Below are positions 60,843-64,000 of a stretch of 64,000 bases of DNA, piece after piece. The notes below the pieces were generated by a model that saw only the letters and a list, made by a program, of their open reading frames with translations, searched no databases and was not told the DNA's origin. This DNA comes from Thermoclostridium sp036562185 (GTDB lineage: Bacteria > Bacillota > Clostridia > DSM-8532), in the NCBI GenBank assembly GCA_036562185.1, contig DATCKN010000090.1, forward strand, positions 62,001 to 126,000. Reading direction: 5' to 3'. The translations under genes and the position numbers were made by a program. How positions within the stretch are numbered: the stretch's first letter is position 1; each line of letters begins with the position of its first letter.

Positions 60843-61397
60843 ATGCAAAAGGAATACAAAAATGTGACTGAAAAAATGGACAAAACCATTGCGGTTTTAA
60901 ATGATGAACTTGCAGGTATTCGTGCAGGTCGCGCAAATCCAAAGCTTTTGGACAAGGTTACCGTCGAGTATTATGGTGTTCCGACACCGGTGAATCAGCT
61001 TGCCAATATCAGTATTCCTGAAGCCAGACAAATCGTGATTCAGCCATGGGATTCTAAAATCCTGTCAGATGTTGAAAAGGCTATTAACGCTGCAAACCTT
61101 GGGTTGAATCCAAACAATGATGGCAAAGTAATACGTCTGATATTCCCTCCTTTAACAGAAGAACGCCGTTTAGAACTGACTAAACAGGTGAAGAAAATAG
61201 GCGAAAATGCAAAAGTAGCTATCAGACAGATTCGGCGTGATGCAATGGAGCAGTATAAGAAATTGAAGAAAGACGGCGAAATAACTGAAGACGATTTAAA
61301 AGTAAGTGAAACAGATATCCAAAAAATAACCGATGGTTACATAGAAAATATAGACAAGATTGTAGCCGCTAAAATTGATGAAATAATGGAAGTATAA
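60843..61397 (+). CDS. frr: Ribosome recycling factor
   Basis: Splits the post-termination ribosome together with EF-G. It has 184 residues, the standard size. The N-terminal LAGIRAGRANPKLLDKVTVEYY and RQIRRDAMEQYKKLKKDGEI are typical. GGGAGG of the pyrH end serves as ribosome binding site. It is followed 1 bp later by a small ORF instead of uppS, the usual neighbour. Confidence 0.98.
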   Translation: MQKEYKNVTEKMDKTIAVLNDELAGIRAGRANPKLLDKVTVEYYGVPTPVNQLANISIPEARQIVIQPWDSKILSDVEKAINAANLGLNPNNDGKVIRLIFPPLTEERRLELTKQVKKIGENAKVAIRQIRRDAMEQYKKLKKDGEITEDDLKVSETDIQKITDGYIENIDKIVAAKIDEIMEV

Positions 61398-61398
61398 A

Positions 61399-61593
61399 AT
61401 GGATGAATTGTGTTTAACCGGAATGACACTTAAAGAAGCAAAGAACGTGCTTTTTCAGCAAGGTATTTCTGAGTACAAAGTGGCAGTTACAAGCCCGCCG
61501 CGCTGTAAAAATGAAGTTATAGATGATGATTTCCGAGTGTTATTGGTTTATCCGGATCATTCGCCGATAACAATTCTTGTTTGCAAACCATAA
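61399..61593 (+). CDS. Small PASTA-like protein downstream of frr
   Basis: A 64-residue protein that starts 1 bp after the frr stop and is probably translationally coupled to it. LTGMTLKEAKNVLFQQG resembles the first half of a PASTA domain, and DDFRVLLVY...ITILVCKP its second half, the type that binds muropeptides when outside the cell. There is no signal peptide, so the role is unclear. It has two Cys. The family identification is tentative. Confidence 0.75.
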   Translation: MDELCLTGMTLKEAKNVLFQQGISEYKVAVTSPPRCKNEVIDDDFRVLLVYPDHSPITILVCKP

Positions 61594-61611
61594 ATATTTT
61601 TGTCGTGCCCG

Positions 61612-61657
61612 AGGACAGATGTTGAGATGATATGTATGTTCAGCAGCTGTCCTTTTT
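61612..61657 (+). terminator. Terminator closing the rpsB-frr operon
   Basis: AGGACAG (61612-61618) pairs with CTGTCCT (61647-61653) over a 28-nt loop, followed by T residues to 61657. The 340 bp from the small gene to the kinase gene hold only this and a promoter. Confidence 0.75.
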
Positions 61658-61799
61658 ATATATCACTTTCAAATCTTTTTAATCAATATAATATACCTTT
61701 TTTTCAATAATTTTTGATAGAAATTTCTGTTCATCCCAAATAACAGTTTTTTCATACAAAAAACACTATAGTAATAACAAATATTTCCAATCACCATAA

Positions 61800-61828
61800 T
61801 TGCATATTGTGCTTTTCTGTATTAAAAT
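61800..61828 (+). promoter_or_regulatory. Putative promoter for the kinase gene
   Basis: TTGCAT (61800-61805), a 17-bp spacer and TAAAAT (61823-61828), about 105 bp before the kinase start. Each hexamer has one or two mismatches to consensus. Confidence 0.5.
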
Positions 61829-61933
61829 GGAAATTACTCTCTTATTTACAGCATACTACTCGATAACTGCAATGTTCACAGATTTGGAATTGCCCACCTT
61901 ATACAAATGCAAAGGGAGTTGTGAGGAGTGTAA

Positions 61934-63328
61934 ATGACAGGAAAAGTAGTAAGCGGTAAATATCAAATTGTTGAAAAGCTTGGAGCAGGGGGTTCAGGAG
62001 AAGTATATAAGGCATATCATATTCAGCTGAGAACACCATGGGCATTAAAAATAATACCTTCTGATGATACCTCGGCCGATAACGAACTAAAAGTCCTGAA
62101 AAAGTTGAATCATCCTGCTTTTCCGCGTGTTGTTGACGTTATCAGGGAGAATGGTAAAACCATTGTGGTTTTTGATTACTATGAAGGCCCTAACTTGCAG
62201 GAATTAATTGAGCTCAACGGCAGAATAGACGAAAAACGAGTGTTAAATTGGGCTATACAGATTCTTGATGCATTGTCATATCTGCACAACTGCCCTGAAC
62301 CTATAATATACAGGGACTTGAAGCCTTCAAATTTAATAGTTCTCGAAGATGGAACAATCAAGCTTGTTGATTTTGGTACTGCCAGGCAATTCAAGAAAAA
62401 TAACAGCGATGATACGATTTACCTCGGAACCCCGGGATATGCTGCACCGGAACAGTATGGAACAGGGCAAACCGACGTAAGAACCGATATATATAATTTC
62501 GGCATGACAATATTTCATTTGCTTACCGGAATTCATCCGCTAAAATGTAATGAGCACCAGATGAAAGATCTACTGGATGATGCAGGTGTATCACCGGATT
62601 TAAGTTCTGTTATTCTGAGATGTATTGAAAAAGATCCCGACGAACGTTTCATGAGCGTAGAAGAAATAAAAAAAGCCATTTGCTCGTGCAATGATACGAG
62701 ACACGTTAAATACCAAACATTGGGAAAAAATGCGGTAGAAATAAGCGTATCAGGTATACAGAGCGGTGTCGGCGTGACGCATTTTTGCATTCTGTTCGGT
62801 ATGTGGCTTAAAAATAAACATTATAAAACAGCGGTTCTGGAGTACTATGAATCAGGAGATACTTTAGATCTTTGCATGCTGTTGAATAAAGAGCCGCAGC
62901 TAAAGAAACTGGGCTATTATCAGATAAAGGGGTTATGTATTTACCCGTCAATGGGGTCAGAGAAAATCGACAATTTCAGAAGGTCAGACTATGACTATAT
63001 TTTAATTGATTACGGTATCCATGATGAATACATATCCAGATTAATGCCGAGAAGTGACATCAGGATAATCATGGCTCCAGGAGCTGACTGGAAAATATAT
63101 GCAATTAATGCATTTGTAAAAAAATACGAAAGCATTCTGAAGCTCCCAAATACATATCTTACGTTTCCAATGCAGGATAAAAAATCAATTAACATAATAA
63201 GGTCTTACTTTAAAAAGATAAACATAATATCGGTTCCATATGCAGTAAATCCATGGAAAACCGATCCAGCAGTAAATAATGAGATAGAAAGCATATACCA
63301 AAAGATATTCCAGATAAGAAAAGTATAA
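61934..63328 (+). CDS. Ser/Thr protein kinase fused to a ParA/MinD-like pseudo-ATPase domain
   Basis: A 464-residue cytoplasmic protein. Residues 8-265 are a complete Hanks-type kinase: Gly loop GAGGSGEV (17-24), Lys in WALKII (K39), catalytic YRDLKPSN (D128), DFG (D146) and APEQYG. It should be active. From about 267 a second domain begins SGIQSGVGVTH (273-283): this has the shape of a ParA/MinD Walker A, but the Lys is replaced by Val281; a later DYILIDYG strand resembles the Walker B Asp strand of that fold. No PASTA or membrane segment is present, unlike PrkC. It has its own promoter and AGGAG site, and a SAF/CpaB-like gene 15 bp after it. Confidence 0.8.
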   Translation: MTGKVVSGKYQIVEKLGAGGSGEVYKAYHIQLRTPWALKIIPSDDTSADNELKVLKKLNHPAFPRVVDVIRENGKTIVVFDYYEGPNLQELIELNGRIDEKRVLNWAIQILDALSYLHNCPEPIIYRDLKPSNLIVLEDGTIKLVDFGTARQFKKNNSDDTIYLGTPGYAAPEQYGTGQTDVRTDIYNFGMTIFHLLTGIHPLKCNEHQMKDLLDDAGVSPDLSSVILRCIEKDPDERFMSVEEIKKAICSCNDTRHVKYQTLGKNAVEISVSGIQSGVGVTHFCILFGMWLKNKHYKTAVLEYYESGDTLDLCMLLNKEPQLKKLGYYQIKGLCIYPSMGSEKIDNFRRSDYDYILIDYGIHDEYISRLMPRSDIRIIMAPGADWKIYAINAFVKKYESILKLPNTYLTFPMQDKKSINIIRSYFKKINIISVPYAVNPWKTDPAVNNEIESIYQKIFQIRKV

Positions 63329-63343
63329 CAGAAGGTGAAAAAA

Positions 63344-64000
63344 ATGGCCTTTTTCCGAAAAAGAAAAATGTTTTCTGTTTTAGCGGTAATTTTTACATTA
63401 ACCATTATTCTTCTGCTGTTATCTGGTTTATATTACCTGTATCAAAAAAAACTAGCGCAAACTGTTGAAACATATGAGGATGAACTGGAGCAGCTTAAAT
63501 TTGATCTGTATTCACTTAACAGGCGTGTTTATGTACCAAAACAGGATATACCTTTTGGTACGGTATTAACACAGGATATGTTTGATATTGTTGAAATGAA
63601 ACTGGATTTTCCTCAGGCCAGGCTTTTTGATGAATCTGACATAGGAAAGGTAAACACTGTTTTTCTTCCGTCAGGAGCTCCGGTTTTTAAAACATCAGTT
63701 GCTGAAGAGAAATTGGATAATGATTTGCGCGAACAGGAATTTAATATGTTTTATCTGCAGTCAAATCAGAAAAAAGGGGATTTTGTGGATGTGCGCATCT
63801 TTTTCCCGAACGGGGAAAACTATATCGTATTAAGCAAAAAGCAAATAAAAGATATAATTCTTGAAGAAAATACTGTAAGGCTTTGGCTGGATGAGTCTGA
63901 AATTCATAATATCAGCAGTGCAATAATAGATGCGTATATCCATCCCGGAACAAAAATATATGTTGCCACATATATCATGCCTGAATTGCAGGAGGCTGCA
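63344..64000 (+). CDS. SAF-domain (CpaB/RcpC-like) membrane protein, 3'-truncated
   Basis: Open to the window edge: 219 residues visible. It has a basic N-terminus, one membrane segment (VLAVIFTLTIILLLLSGLYYLY), a short coiled segment (about 37-52), then a SAF domain (VYVPKQDIPFGTVLTQDMF) and a later RcpC/CpaB-type part (KKGDFVDVRIFF). CpaB proteins help assemble Tad pilus secretin or wall-crossing parts. AAGGTG is before the ATG. With the kinase it forms the second half of a Tad-like locus that continues outside the window. Confidence 0.75.
   Translation, partial: MAFFRKRKMFSVLAVIFTLTIILLLLSGLYYLYQKKLAQTVETYEDELEQLKFDLYSLNRRVYVPKQDIPFGTVLTQDMFDIVEMKLDFPQARLFDESDIGKVNTVFLPSGAPVFKTSVAEEKLDNDLREQEFNMFYLQSNQKKGDFVDVRIFFPNGENYIVLSKKQIKDIILEENTVRLWLDESEIHNISSAIIDAYIHPGTKIYVATYIMPELQEAA

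Noticed and set aside
1..64000. CRISPR arrays, insertion sequences, phage genes or rRNA
   Set aside because: No regularly spaced repeats, transposase or integrase motifs, or rRNA sequence were seen on either strand.

Overview
The window looks like the chromosome of a spore-forming, polysaccharide-degrading member of the Clostridia, in the broad Ruminiclostridium/Acetivibrio/Thermoclostridium neighbourhood. This is an inference from gene content. The DNA is AT-leaning, has strong purine-rich ribosome binding sites and many intrinsic terminators, and carries sporulation genes (pdaB, yunB), SLH-type surface anchoring, CUT1 sugar transport and several glycoside hydrolases. I saw no phage, insertion sequence, tRNA, rRNA or CRISPR array.

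Layout. 1-10.6 kb is a housekeeping block: alaS (5' end cut by the window), hinT, rpsU, recJ, relA, dtd, a metallo-hydrolase and hemZ. 10.6-13 kb holds a Tyr/Asn-rich CxxC protein and a GH2 glycosidase. 13-18.2 kb holds a complete TRAP transporter (dctP, dctQ, dctM) behind a strong promoter and an elaborate folded leader, followed by a separately transcribed MtaB-type methanol:corrinoid methyltransferase. 18.2-23.4 kb holds pdaB, topA and a reverse-strand CapA-like lipoprotein with a possible 33-residue ORF behind it. 23.5-31.5 kb is one branched-chain amino-acid operon in the order leuC-leuD-leuB-ilvB-ilvD-ilvN-ilvC.

31.6-49.8 kb is a carbohydrate-utilisation island. Two divergent units share a promoter/operator region at 36.85-37.17 kb. 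The leftward unit has a fucose/arabinose-type isomerase, a mannose-6-phosphate-isomerase-like protein fused to an extra N-terminal domain, a ROK kinase and an RpiR-type regulator. The rightward unit has a CUT1 ABC importer, a GH50-like glycosidase, a 1519-residue SLH-anchored protein containing a metallo-beta-lactamase fold, and a DUF6259-like protein. The likely logic is extracellular glycan breakdown, ABC import, then isomerisation and phosphorylation, with RpiR sensing a sugar phosphate.

50-64 kb returns to core genes: an AbrB-like regulator, dgt-dnaG-rpoD, yunB, rpsB-tsf-pyrH-frr and a small PASTA-like protein. Two pieces of a Tad/Flp-pilus-like machine flank the translation genes. On the left are a CpaE/TadZ-like pseudo-ATPase and a CpaF ATPase. 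On the right are an apparently active Ser/Thr kinase fused to a second ParA/MinD-like domain that lacks the Walker lysine, and a membrane-anchored SAF/CpaB-like protein that runs off the window.

The most unusual items are: (1) the TRAP leader, whose anti-Shine-Dalgarno segment can join three mutually exclusive pairings; (2) the kinase-pseudo-ParA fusion beside split Tad genes; (3) the SLH-anchored metallo-hydrolase with 'YGG' repeats; (4) an mtaB with no mtaC or mtaA in view. All coordinates and base pairings were read by eye, with no database search.
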